NCBI GenBank assembly: GCA_033439265.1
Contig: JAVTVX010000002.1
Location: forward strand, 4,288,001-4,352,000
Length of the DNA stretch: 64,000 nt
Direction of reading: 5' to 3'
Source: Dillenia suffruticosa
Taxonomy: Eukaryota; Streptophyta; Magnoliopsida; Dilleniales; Dilleniaceae
The position numbers were made by a program, and so were the translations under genes. The notes below the pieces were generated by a model. That model saw nothing but the letters and a program-made list of their open reading frames with translations. It ran no database searches and had not been told where the DNA came from. Positions 24,401-34,751 of this stretch are shown here, in pieces (positions within the stretch are counted from its first letter, which is position 1; each line of letters opens with the position of its first letter).

Positions 24401-26404
24401 AAGAATAACTCCTAGATGGCATACACTAAATTCCTGCATGCAAAACGAAAAATATACAAAGGCATACATCTCACACTCACATTCTTCTCAACCACTCAAA
24501 AGTGTAGGATACATTAAGATTTTAATTTTTTACTTAATTAAAAATTTAAGAGATCAGAGTATTTTGGGGACCTCAAGCTAGAGATTTGATAACATTTAAA
24601 TGATTGTAGCTACTGTTCAACATATTTATAAGAAATCTATTCAAGAATAAGTTGTAAGAATAGTTGCATTAGGATTACATAAATTGCTTACTAAATTTGC
24701 ACTACATTGAGATAAAAATTTATTAATGGTGCATGAACTACCTTGTAATTAGCCTTTTCACACTATCTTGGTACTTTTAATGAAGTTGCTATCTATGTGT
24801 GTGTGTGTGTGCGCGCGCGCGCGTGTGTGTGTTTGAATATATGTATATACATGAACACAAAAAAGAAGAGAACCAATAACACAGGTATAAATGACTTTAG
24901 CGTCACCATTTCTTTGGTAGTAGATTGTCTTATGTCCAACAGTCCCAAAAAGATCTAATTTCTTCTTTAAACTCATTCTTTTAATGCCTTTATTGAAGTA
25001 AATTTCATGGAAAATGCTAGACTGTGATACTCACTCCTTTTCTTATTCTCTTTGTCTCTCTTCATTTTGCTTTGTCACTAAGAAAAAAGTTATTATTTTG
25101 AACATATTGACATATGAGAATGGTAATTATCAAATATACAAGAAATGATTGATTGTTTCCATTAAATGCTTTTATAGCAATAACCCAAAGAGTCCTGATA
25201 ATATTTTATTACTTTGAGATTAAATCCACAATTGAGAAATGGTGTACATGATGACTTACACAGATATAAATGGGTCCTCTATATATGTACATATATTCAT
25301 TTTGTCTTCCATTTTTAAGAAATTGTTATATCACCACGTTCTCATATGTATGGTCTTATGTTGGTGTGTATATTTGTGACCACATCCTTCATAAAATATG
25401 AATTTAAACTTATACTGTACAATTTTATTGAATAATAGTTGATTCTAGAGCTATTTGTGTTTCCTCCTTTACAAACTCTCCTGTTTCTCCTCACAACATG
25501 AATCTCTCCCTCTCTCATTTCTATCCATCTCTCTTTGACACCCCCCCCCCCGGGGATCAAATTTTTTAAGCCATTTTCAATTATAACCACCCTCATTCTT
25601 TCAGAACGAGCAAACCCATGAAATCACAACATAGAAAAAGCAGGGCTTGCATTTCATGTCACTACATTATAGCATACAAAAGGGCAACAAAATCATCAAG
25701 AGTACCAAGCCATTACAAGCGCATGGACTTGTTTCCATTTCTATGCATACAATATTACGAAATTAATAACTTCCAGTCTTAACTTTTACTTTCCCTACTG
25801 AGCAATTAAGTCCTAACATTTTCTCTGCAAACACAATCAAACCCTACAGTTCTAGTTGCTTCCATCCTATCCGAAACGATATGAACTAGACAGAATCAAC
25901 CAACTTTTTTTAATTTAAAAGTTTTGATCCCTACATAATTCTCTTAATCTATGCACATTTCATTTGCATCCTAAGCCGACCAATGAAGACTTAATGCAAT
26001 AATAAAAGAAAATGTCTGATTCCTAGAGACTTATCAAAACAATATATTCAAACAAAAGTAACAGGCAATCTCATCACATGAACATTCTGAATTCCCCTCA
26101 AATAAATAACCAACAGTACCCAAAACACATTAAAAAAATCAAAACGCCCACAAACAACTGCAAAAATTAAAAATCTTCAACATCATTATAAGAAGACGGA
26201 AAAAAAAAACGAAACAAAACAAAAATGCGTAGATCAAATTTGAACCACAACCTATTAATCTCGTACCAATGACAGCGAATAACAATTTAATAACAAATCT
26301 GAAAAGTAAAAAAAAAAAACCATAAATGAGAAAGAAAAATAAAATTAATTACCCCACTCATCTTCAGGGCTTGAAGGAGTGGATTGCACTGGAGCGATAT
26401 CCAT
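21406..26404 (-). CDS. Conserved plant protein of 145 aa, three exons, function unknown
   Basis: Exons on the minus strand: 26404-26353, 23116-23016 and 21690-21406; all introns are GT-AG and phases fit (1, then 0). The protein starts MDIAPVQSTPSSPEDEWG, continues DTEGFVIPSLEIGDPDQSKA, and its last exon carries IYLGPHGAPPSQSKQQE, a basic stretch NRKQRFKQKLKEADRKISG, GRENKVENLRELVG and the ending NWLDPHCHESQFEKWYSQ. The YLGPHGAPPSQ and NWLDPHCHESQFEK blocks look strongly conserved in plants from memory, but I do not recall a function. There is no signal peptide or membrane segment; the basic middle could bind nucleic acid or act as a nuclear signal (inference). The introns (3.2 and 1.3 kb) carry a MITE-like repeat, a 45-bp tandem repeat and a Z-DNA-prone tract. 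A TATA box lies about 135 bp upstream. Confidence 0.85.
22223..22312. repeat. 45-bp tandem duplication in an intron
   Basis: Two adjacent copies starting ATTAATATCAATTGGTTTC and containing CTCTAAGCAGCAACAAAAA, one mismatch seen. It lies in intron 2 of the 145-aa gene. Confidence 0.9.
22455..22895. repeat. MITE-like repeat, copy A
   Basis: Ends resemble short inverted repeats: ATGCTTGACACCAA on the left and the reverse complement of GGTTCCAAGCAT on the right. The interior shares long stretches with 38612-39015 (for example GCTGATTTGGAAAT followed by TTTTTGTGGA). It lies within intron 2 of the 145-aa gene. No coding capacity. Confidence 0.55.
24794..24832. repeat. (TG)n(CG)n(TG)n alternating tract
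   Basis: Thirty-nine bases alternate strictly pyrimidine and purine: TG repeats, five CG-type repeats in the centre, then TG repeats. It lies in intron 1 of the 145-aa gene. Such tracts readily adopt left-handed Z-DNA under supercoiling (established). Confidence 0.9.
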
Positions 26405-26538
26405 CGAGCTCTGCTGATCATCGAATTCAATAACCACAGGGCACAAAAGCCCAGAACTCGCACTCAGAGACGCACCAAAACCCTAAAATCGCCTTACTTA
26501 TCTTTTTCTGTCTCAGATCAGACGCATCAGGGGTTGTG

Positions 26539-26548
26539 TATTTATAAA
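26539..26548 (-). promoter_or_regulatory. Probable TATA box of the 145-aa gene
   Basis: Minus-strand TTTATAAATA sits about 135 bp upstream of the start codon at 26404, which would leave a leader of roughly 100 bp. Position and sequence fit a plant TATA box; not otherwise tested. Confidence 0.5.
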
Positions 26549-26649
26549 AGGCGAAGGAAGTTTCAATCTTTTTCACCGAATTTGGAAGACGGAATATAAT
26601 GCTAACGAAACACTAACCCTAGAAATCTGTGCTCATTTTTTGAGGTGGA

Positions 26650-29600
26650 CCAACCCCACAAAACGTGGCGAATCTGATGTTGCCCACCGTATTTCCCAAA
26701 ATATCCCTGTAATTCAAGCATTCCGTCCATGGTATACAGGGATATATTTATCATTTAGTTTGATTTAATGGGAAAGCTTGAAAGCATCGGTGCGTGCGTT
26801 TGAGGCAAAGTGAATACGTGGGATCATTCATTGATGGCGAATCATGGCGCGGCGGGTGAAATAAATTACCGCGCAAATGAATTGAATTTTGTAAAAGATT
26901 TATATGTATATATTTTAATTAATTTTAAAATTAAATATTTATTTAAATTAATATAAATAAATATATTAATAACTTTCATAACAAATTAATTAATATAAAT
27001 TGAGACTCTCATAAGTATTATTAGGTTGGATTAATATCATGAATTTAATGACAAAATATTAAAATTTTTAAAAAAATATCTCAATTTTAAATCTTAAAAA
27101 AATTAAAAGAGTTATTTTTTAAATTGAATTTTATAATTATTTAAATTAAATTAATAAGATTTTTAATATCAGTCTTAAAGTAAAAGAAAAAAAAGTGTTA
27201 TTGGGTCGGTGGTGTCTACGTTTGTGCTGGTGATTATGGTGGGTTGGGTCCACTTATGATTTGATATCTCACTACTGTCATTGATTTTGAATTTTGAGCG
27301 AACTCATCTTGGTTGGGTTCGTGGCCTCCGTGGTCCATCTCCATTCAATCACGTTTTATGCCACGCATGACCGGTCACTTGCCATTAATTTTCCAAAAAC
27401 TTTTTTATAATTTCTCACAATTAAACTTACCAACAGCATCAAAGCTAAGCTTCAATTGCCCTCAGAAACCAACTCTCGCCGCCGATGTTGGCAAGCTTGT
27501 CTACCACTTAATACTCACAATTTCGTCTCAATTAATCTGAATAGATTATACAGGGTTCATTTGGAAAGCAACTCTCTTAATATTATTTTTTCTATATCAA
27601 AAGGAGTTGAACGATCAACTTACTTAAAGGAGAAAGATGTCTATCCCACCTATACGAACTTGGTTTTCATCAATGAGTGTTGTTGCTTCGATTTTTTCAC
27701 TAAATCATTTTTCTTTTTGGTTTTTGAACCTAACAGCTAGTCCGATTGCATGATTTTCGTCCTCCCTCTTTTAAATTTCTGAACCCAAACTCAAGACTTC
27801 TCTATGGCGCCTGGTTGTGAAGGGAGGCAAAAGAGTGTTGGCTTGCGAGGTTAATTGCATTCAGGAAGGTAAGATTTAATTTGGGCGGGTTCCGGTTAAC
27901 CCGAATAAATATGAACCAACCCGATCGTGACTGATATTACTGAGTGATTCCATTCGACCAAACACGCACCCGCCCAAATCGGGTCGGCGGGGTTGTCCAT
28001 TGTTGCTGACCCCTAGCAACTGTTGTCCTTTAGTTAGTGTCAAAAGGCATTTATATGTGGACGCCAATTTTGGTAGCTTAAGATTGCAACATCGGAGACC
28101 AAAACGGTAGAAAGGAGATGTCAATGTGAGAATTCACGTTTCTTGTCGTTTGCTCTTGCTGATGAAACATACCAAAAACTTTGACCGGAAACGGAAAGAC
28201 ATTTGACCCTTCGTTCCTCGGTCTCTTCGCGTTGACTGCACGAGTATTGTTCTTTCCCATGGCAAGCTCTTACCGTTACAGATGTTAGCACTTATAGTAT
28301 TTTACGTACGTAAAAACTCATAAAAAATATATATATATATAAATTTGAATATAAAATTCATAAAAATTATGAATAAAAACCCTTTATTACTTGTTCATAA
28401 AAAATAATAATATTTTAATTTGTGGCCCTTATTATTTCACAAATTTCAACTTAGTTAATTTAGGATAATTATATACACAATATTAACTATTTATCCACTT
28501 TTATTTCACTTCAAAATCTTCAATATTTGCTGTCTAATTCCAAATTTTCAAATTTGGTTATAATTCTTTATTTTGCAACAGAATTAGAAACAAATTTTAT
28601 AATTTATCGATAAATCGACCACAATATCTAACATAATCATTACATTTTTGTCATTAATAATAATTTTATAAAAAATTAATAAAGTCGTATTAATACTATC
28701 TATCTAAATTAAAATTTTCCACTGTCATATAATAATATTCAATAAAATGGAGTCATGTAAATATGGTAGAATGTAAAATCGAAACAAAGTCGTAAATAAA
28801 TATAAATATTTAAAACTCTATATAAGAAAAATTAAAAATTTAGAACTAAATCAAAAAATGAGAAAAATATTTAGAATTTCATATATAATTATCTCTCTAA
28901 TTTATTTTCTTTAATTTATAATATTTTTAATATGAATAAAAAATTTAAGTCTGAAATAAAAGGCAGCAAAAAATTAAAATTTTTTTTCAAAAAAATTGAA
29001 AACCCTTTTTCTTTTCATTTTTCTAATTAAAAAAAGTAAAAACGGAGTCGTGCTCATTGATTTGGGTTGTTGGACATGCTGATAAAATCTCCTTATTTTT
29101 ATCATTTTTTTAAGGATCAATCCCGTTTATTCAATTTTCTTGTATTAAAAAAAATGGGACCTCCTGACACGGCAAGGACGTTTGGTTGGATCAGTGAGAA
29201 GGGTATTGAGACCCTTTAATTATACCCGGTTTCGACTCGACATAAAAAAAAAAATTCATATTGAGAGATCTCCCAAAAGCAAGTTTAACAACGGATCGAT
29301 CCAAATCAGTTGGAACAAAATTTTAAATATTGAGCGATAGCAAAACCAGGGATAAAACAAAAGATATTCTATGAATCTCACTTAAATTAAATTAATAGTG
29401 TTTCTAATCTAATAATTATTATTTTTTAATAAATGATATAATAATTATTAATTTCATAATTGCCAATACTCATAAAAAAACATGATAAAATCGTAATCAA
29501 AAGGGGTCTTATTTTGACTTGCACTCGTTTCTTGTCCAAAATTTAGTCTTTTTCTTTCTTTCTTTTAATTGGATTTCCCTTTTAAAAACAATTGGAATTT

Positions 29601-30300
29601 TATGCAAAGAAAAACCGGTGCTAGTGCTGTATTATACTTTTGATTCTGTGCCAAAATATAATCATGTAAACGATGAGTATAAAATAGTATTAATTTAGAG
29701 AGAGAATTAGGATAAAATAGTAATTGAGTGCTAAAATGAGGTGGAACCCACAAATATTATAGAGTTCATTTGCAAATTCTACTCTTTTCTCATTTGGAAA
29801 TCTATAGATTTTGTAGAATTGAAATTAATGTTATTAATTAAATTTATAACAAGAAATTTGAAATTATATAGTATGTGTAATATTGGTCTGGCCATCCATT
29901 TTAATGGTCTATCCTAATGAATTGCTGGGTTAATATCTCACTCAAAAATAGATAAATCGATAAATAAAAGAAAGCCAACCCCCCAAAAACGAGGTTCGCT
30001 TTTCCAAGAGAGCATCAAAGGCCTGCAGCAAACATGTGTTTGGCGTCATACCCTGGACAAGGAATTGGGGAAAATGCCATTTCTTTTGATGATAAGGACT
30101 AAGGTAAGAGGGAGAGAGAGAGAGAGAGAGAGAGCCTAGTGATTTCATTGTGAGCATATTGTATAAGCTCGTTAGTATCCTAAACCCTCACAACACTTCG
30201 GTTGCTCGAAATTTTGGTGGGTCTGCATAGCTTTCCTTAAGATTCACCTTTCTTCTCCAAACCACAAAAATTGACCAAAACTTCTGTGTTACCCTTGTTG
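26650..30300. other. AT-rich intergenic region, no gene recognised
   Basis: About 3.6 kb. A GC-richer patch at 27880-28060 with GGGCGGGTTCCGG and CCGCCCAAATCGGG words is probably repeat-derived. A short piece related to the MITE-like repeats (TTCATTTGCAAATTCTACTC) lies at about 29762-29830. A tRNA-like or SINE-like stretch ending in a run of A at 29155-29262 is possible but has no clear target duplication. A GA run lies at 30111-30134. Confidence 0.5.
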
Positions 30301-30365
30301 AAGCTTCAAACTTTTCTGCAAGAAGACCTAACATTTTCTTAACCATTCGATATTTTATCTTCGAC

Positions 30366-31007
30366 ATGGAAAAAGCAATTAATGGTCCATTTTTTGCTTA
30401 TATGTTATGTTCCTTGAGACGCCCATTGAAGTGTGCTCTGTTTTCCTCTGTTTTTTTTGGGACCTCTTGCATTTTACGTTGTTATTCTTATTCAAACATG
30501 CAAATATTTCTATTTCTGATCATTCTGTCAAGCTTTGTGTTAATTTCTTTCGTAATGAAGAAATGGGTACTGGAGAAAAATGCAGTGGAGGAAAATTTCA
30601 TCATTCATGACCAAAAACACATGAGAAGAACAGAAGTTGAAGAAGAAGAAGAGGAAGCTCAACATAATGCAGCAGATATTTCATCTGCACATAAAGAATG
30701 TGCAAATTTTTCTTTGGAAAGTCAAGAGTCAAACCCAAATTTGGATTTAATTGGTATTGACGAAGAAGATGAGGATGGGCTAATCGAAATTGCTTTGCCG
30801 GAGAAAGACTACATTGGAGTCGCAGAAGAGACAGAGCAAAAGGTACCCACAACTTTACCAGATTTATTGACCGAGTCCATTTTCCGGCAACATGGTCTTA
30901 TGGAGCTTTTGCAGGAGATTAATTTTGAGATGAGTGAGGAAAACTTGATTGAGATTGACATTAATATGGGGTCCATTAAGTGCCCTAGGCTTGAGACTGG
31001 GGCATAA
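30366..31007 (+). CDS. Membrane-anchored acidic protein, 213 aa, intronless, function unknown
   Basis: The ORF starts MEKAINGPFFAYMLCSLRRP and ends MGSIKCPRLETGA. Hydrophobic stretches lie at about residues 22-40 and 45-64 (MQIFLFLIILSSFVLISFVM), the second a clear transmembrane helix followed by KKW. The remainder is soluble and acidic: a glutamate run (VEEEEEEAQ), IGIDEEDEDGLIEIALPEKD, LPDLLTESIFRQHGLMELLQ, then EENLIEIDINMGSIKC. The block LPxxLxESIFxQxGLMELLxxIN...EENLIEIDINMGSIKC is recognisable to me as a conserved plant family of uncharacterised transmembrane proteins. A shorter start at residue 45 would keep one helix. No introns; downstream is a T- and CT-rich stretch. The GA run upstream at 30111-30134 may be in the promoter. 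Confidence 0.8.
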   Translation: MEKAINGPFFAYMLCSLRRPLKCALFSSVFFGTSCILRCYSYSNMQIFLFLIILSSFVLISFVMKKWVLEKNAVEENFIIHDQKHMRRTEVEEEEEEAQHNAADISSAHKECANFSLESQESNPNLDLIGIDEEDEDGLIEIALPEKDYIGVAEETEQKVPTTLPDLLTESIFRQHGLMELLQEINFEMSEENLIEIDINMGSIKCPRLETGA

Positions 31008-32611
31008 TTAGCCGTCTTTGTATACGTTTCTTTGTTAGAAATTCTTTGCTTTGATCTGAGGTATTCATTCTCTCTTTCTCCTTTTCCATTTTCCATTTTT
31101 CATCTGAAGACGGAACATCGAGCTCAAAATCAACCATTCTAAAAGTTGAGCTTTGGGCGAGCTTGAGTAACTTGTTTTATTTTTAGATTAATTCGACATC
31201 AATCCAAAATTTAATCATAATAATCAAAATTAATATGGCATAGTTTCTAGATATCCAAAATCATCATAGATCACCACAAGCTAATTTCGGTAAAGAATGC
31301 ATTGCGAATTCCGTACTGATACAAGGTCTCTAGTTCCAATCTCAAGAAACTTGTTTATGGAGTACACTGGAGTTTTGGAAGGATTTAAGGCCTACAAAAA
31401 AGGCCCGCCTGAAAAGAAGTGTCACCTTAAAAGTTGGTGGAGCCTCTCGCAATTCGGTAGAGCCTCTCGTGATAACCCCTAAAACTCTTAATTAAAATTT
31501 GATTTTCAATCTAGAAAATAAAAATAATTACTTTCGGAGAACTTCCTTAAAAATGATCAAATAATAATTCAAATTAACTCAATGGGTTCTAAATATCAAT
31601 AAATTTAGTACCTAAAAAAAAATTTGCTTGTGAGTACATCACAGACACCCTAACATTTCAATGGGAGTGTTTCAGAGATCATTGTTTTGTAATAAATTAA
31701 AAAGAGAGAAGCAAACATTGATAATCCCACCCCATCATATGATTAAAGATTAAAATTATATCGTAAAATATTTTTAAAGCATGAAGTTATTATTCACATA
31801 TCAAACATTGATAACGTTTGGAAAGTTGCTACTATAGGTTTGAACTTAGAATTGTCTATACCAAACAAATTCTCTTTACAAAAGATAATATTATCTATCT
31901 AAACGTAATCTATACAAGTCTCATCGATAAGGATACATAAAATAGATAATTTCTCTATAATATTCAAATCGAATTAGTCAAATAAAATCGAATATCAATG
32001 ATGAAAATAAAAAGAAATAAAATAAATAATTTCTTTAAGTTATACAATTTCTTGGAGGGTAGTCTTTCATTTTCATAGCATTTTGAGCAAATAATGATAC
32101 TAACAAAATTTAAATGTAGAGTATCAAGAGAATATTCATTTTTACTTTAAAATAATTATAATATAATCTATTAAACCATTAGTTGTATTAAAATAGTTTT
32201 AATTTTAATTAATTTCACTAAATAATTTTTTAAAAATTATTAATATATTTTAACAAATTTTATATTTGTTAAAATATAATCTTATATAGAATTTATTCTA
32301 TTCGGTATCTAAAATATTATTATTTTTTTATAGATTTCTTAAATAAGTAATGTTATATGACCAAATGAATTTTTAATTAAATTAATAAGATTTATTCTAG
32401 TTTAAAACTAATTTAGTCAACATAATATTAGTCCTCCTAAATTACAAAATTAGGTTATCTTCCTAAATTACTAAATTAGGTTTTCGATTGAGCTATTTTG
32501 CAACTCTACTCTAACCGGTTCATGGTCTGTTTGGGATGGATAGCAAAAGAAATGAAAGTTGACTAGTCATTAGCGGTGCTTATGACTTATGAAGTTCAGT
32601 CACACCCAAAT

Positions 32612-32648
<37 letters not shown>

Positions 32649-33830
32649 TTATGCCAGAAAGAAAATGATAGAGAAGGATTTGATAGATGACCCGACATTA
32701 ATTTTGTTATTCTGCCAAGATTAGGAGGTTAAAAATGGAAAGAGAAAAAGAAATTTTTAAGTAATATATGTTTTCATAATCTGGTCCGTAATATTCACCT
32801 GTTTTTCCTTGCATCCATTTCTATGCATTGTAACAATTCGAATATTAAGAAGGAAATCATTTAAATTCTAGTAATTATATTTTATTTAATAATTATAATT
32901 TATTCCTTATTCTTTCTTATCTTATCCGGTTTGACTCGTCTTGCTCAATTAATTACATGAATTAAATATCAACGTAAATTTTAATTTTCTTTATCAATAT
33001 CAGTGTAATTCAATTGTCATCATCTCTTTTTATTTAGGGATTTAGGATTTGAATCTTTCCTATGTAATAATAATTAATTTTTTTTTTCAACGGAAGCTCA
33101 ATTTGGTATTATTCATTTAAGAAAATTAAGTTACAAATTAACACTTTATTTAGAAAGTTGCTTCATGTCAATGAAAATCAGATGAACTATTCATTAAAAA
33201 AATTACTGATATATTAATTTAAATTTTTTATAGAAAAATTTGATGTCTACGCATAGAATCCTATATTTTTTTTTTTTACAAAATAAAAATAAATTAAACC
33301 ATATCGTGATCTATTCATGAGTCCGCAGACCAAACAACACTGATAATCATACGTATGTTATAATCCCGTGGCAAGCAAGATTTGTATTTACGATCATACG
33401 TTTGTTAGAGATACATAATCTGTGTGCAAACCCTAGTGATACTATGAATACTCTTGAGTGAACTAAAATAAGTAGCATTTCCAAAAAAATAAATACAAAT
33501 CTAATTTTAAATAATTATAAAATATTAAAATTTATTATAATTATGATATTACTAAAATTAATTCAAAACTATGGAAGAATAATAACAAAATATAGTTCGA
33601 AATATCGTGACAGGGTGAGAGCTATGACCTGGTTATTGAAAATTTGCTATTAATATTTTTGTTGGTCTGAATTTTCAAAAAATTATTGGAGTATATATTA
33701 GAAGGTATTTTGATGAAAAATGCATTAGAATATCATCAAAAGGATTTTCTTATTTTGCTAAAAATGAAATAATACATGGAACGACGTCGTTTCTTAAAAG
33801 TGTTGTCCGTGTTTTTGACTTTGGGGGCAA
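31008..33830. other. AT-rich intergenic region
   Basis: No gene recognised in 2.8 kb. A run of 30 A lies at 32616-32645, possibly an old retroposon tail, but no body or target duplication is clear. The rest is low-complexity A/T DNA. Confidence 0.6.
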
Positions 33831-34751
33831 CGATCGAATTATAAAAGTCACTGTAGATCAGGATAGGGAATATCAAATCGCGTCCCTCGTTTTCAAAATC
33901 GCGTACGGAAACAAATCTGGTCCGTCCATTTATGTCTTTGGCTTAAGGGATCTACGAAAATCTGACATGTTCACCCAACATGGCATTTATTTAACTGCTT
34001 TTAAAATCCGCATTTGAAGTCCGAACCCAAAAGCTCCCTCTTTTGGTCCAAAAAAGACCCAAAAAATAATAAATAAAATACATAATTATTCTCTCCTCTG
34101 AAGACTATTTTTTTAGAGAGAGAGAGAGAGTGAGAGAGTTGAACTGCGGGGGAAAACCTTCACTCTCGCTCGAATAAGCTTTCAATTTTTGTGTAAGTTT
34201 GAATTTCTCGTGTTATTTGCTTTGAATTTGTCTGGAATTTCTTTTAGGTTTTTGGTCTTTAATTCAGCTCTTGTTTCACTTTCTCTCCCTCCATCTCTCT
34301 GATAATCATGTCTTGTTTTTTGAGACTTAGGGTTTAGAAATCTTTCCTCAGAATTTGGTTCTCTTGCTGATGTTTCATAGTTGTTTTTAATGTTTTTGTG
34401 TGTTTTGCTCAAAGCTCTTCTTGTTTCTGTAGATCTCGTGACTGCATATAATCTTGTTTAGGTTACATTACTTAGATTTTAATGCATAATATAATGCTGA
34501 TTCTTCCTTCCAATTTTGGATTTTGACCCCTCCCCCAACCAAATGGCTAGTTATGTTAAATTTTATAATCATTTCTCTTGATTCTTAAAATTTTTGACTT
34601 TAGTTTATTCCTGTGATTTACTTGCAAAACATGTTTGCTATTTTTTGAGTTTAATTTGACTAGAAGGGGATTTTCATCCTCTACTGCTACAGTTTAGTTT
34701 GTTTTTAAGGAAGGTGTTCGAGTTGGAGCATTTAATTTAAGTTTCTAAATT
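33831..34751 (+). promoter_or_regulatory. Probable promoter and 5' leader of the DEK gene
   Basis: A TATA-like word AATTATAAAAGTC lies near 33837. A GA-rich tract follows at 34116-34137. A strong donor GTAAGT at 34193 and a usable acceptor (CTACAG) at 34687-34692 suggest a leader intron of about 500 bp before the start codon at 34752. This is inference from motifs only. Confidence 0.4.

Noticed and set aside
27876-28260. Minus-strand ORFs of 60-82 residues in a GC-richer patch
   Set aside because: No domain, no splice context; the GGGTCGG-type words suggest repeat-derived DNA.
29155-29262. Possible SINE ending in an A-run
   Set aside because: A B-box-like word (GGTTTCGACTCG) is present but no A box at the right distance and no target duplication could be found.
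32616-32645. Run of 30 A as a retroposon tail
   Set aside because: No recognisable body upstream and no flanking duplication; treated as a simple repeat.
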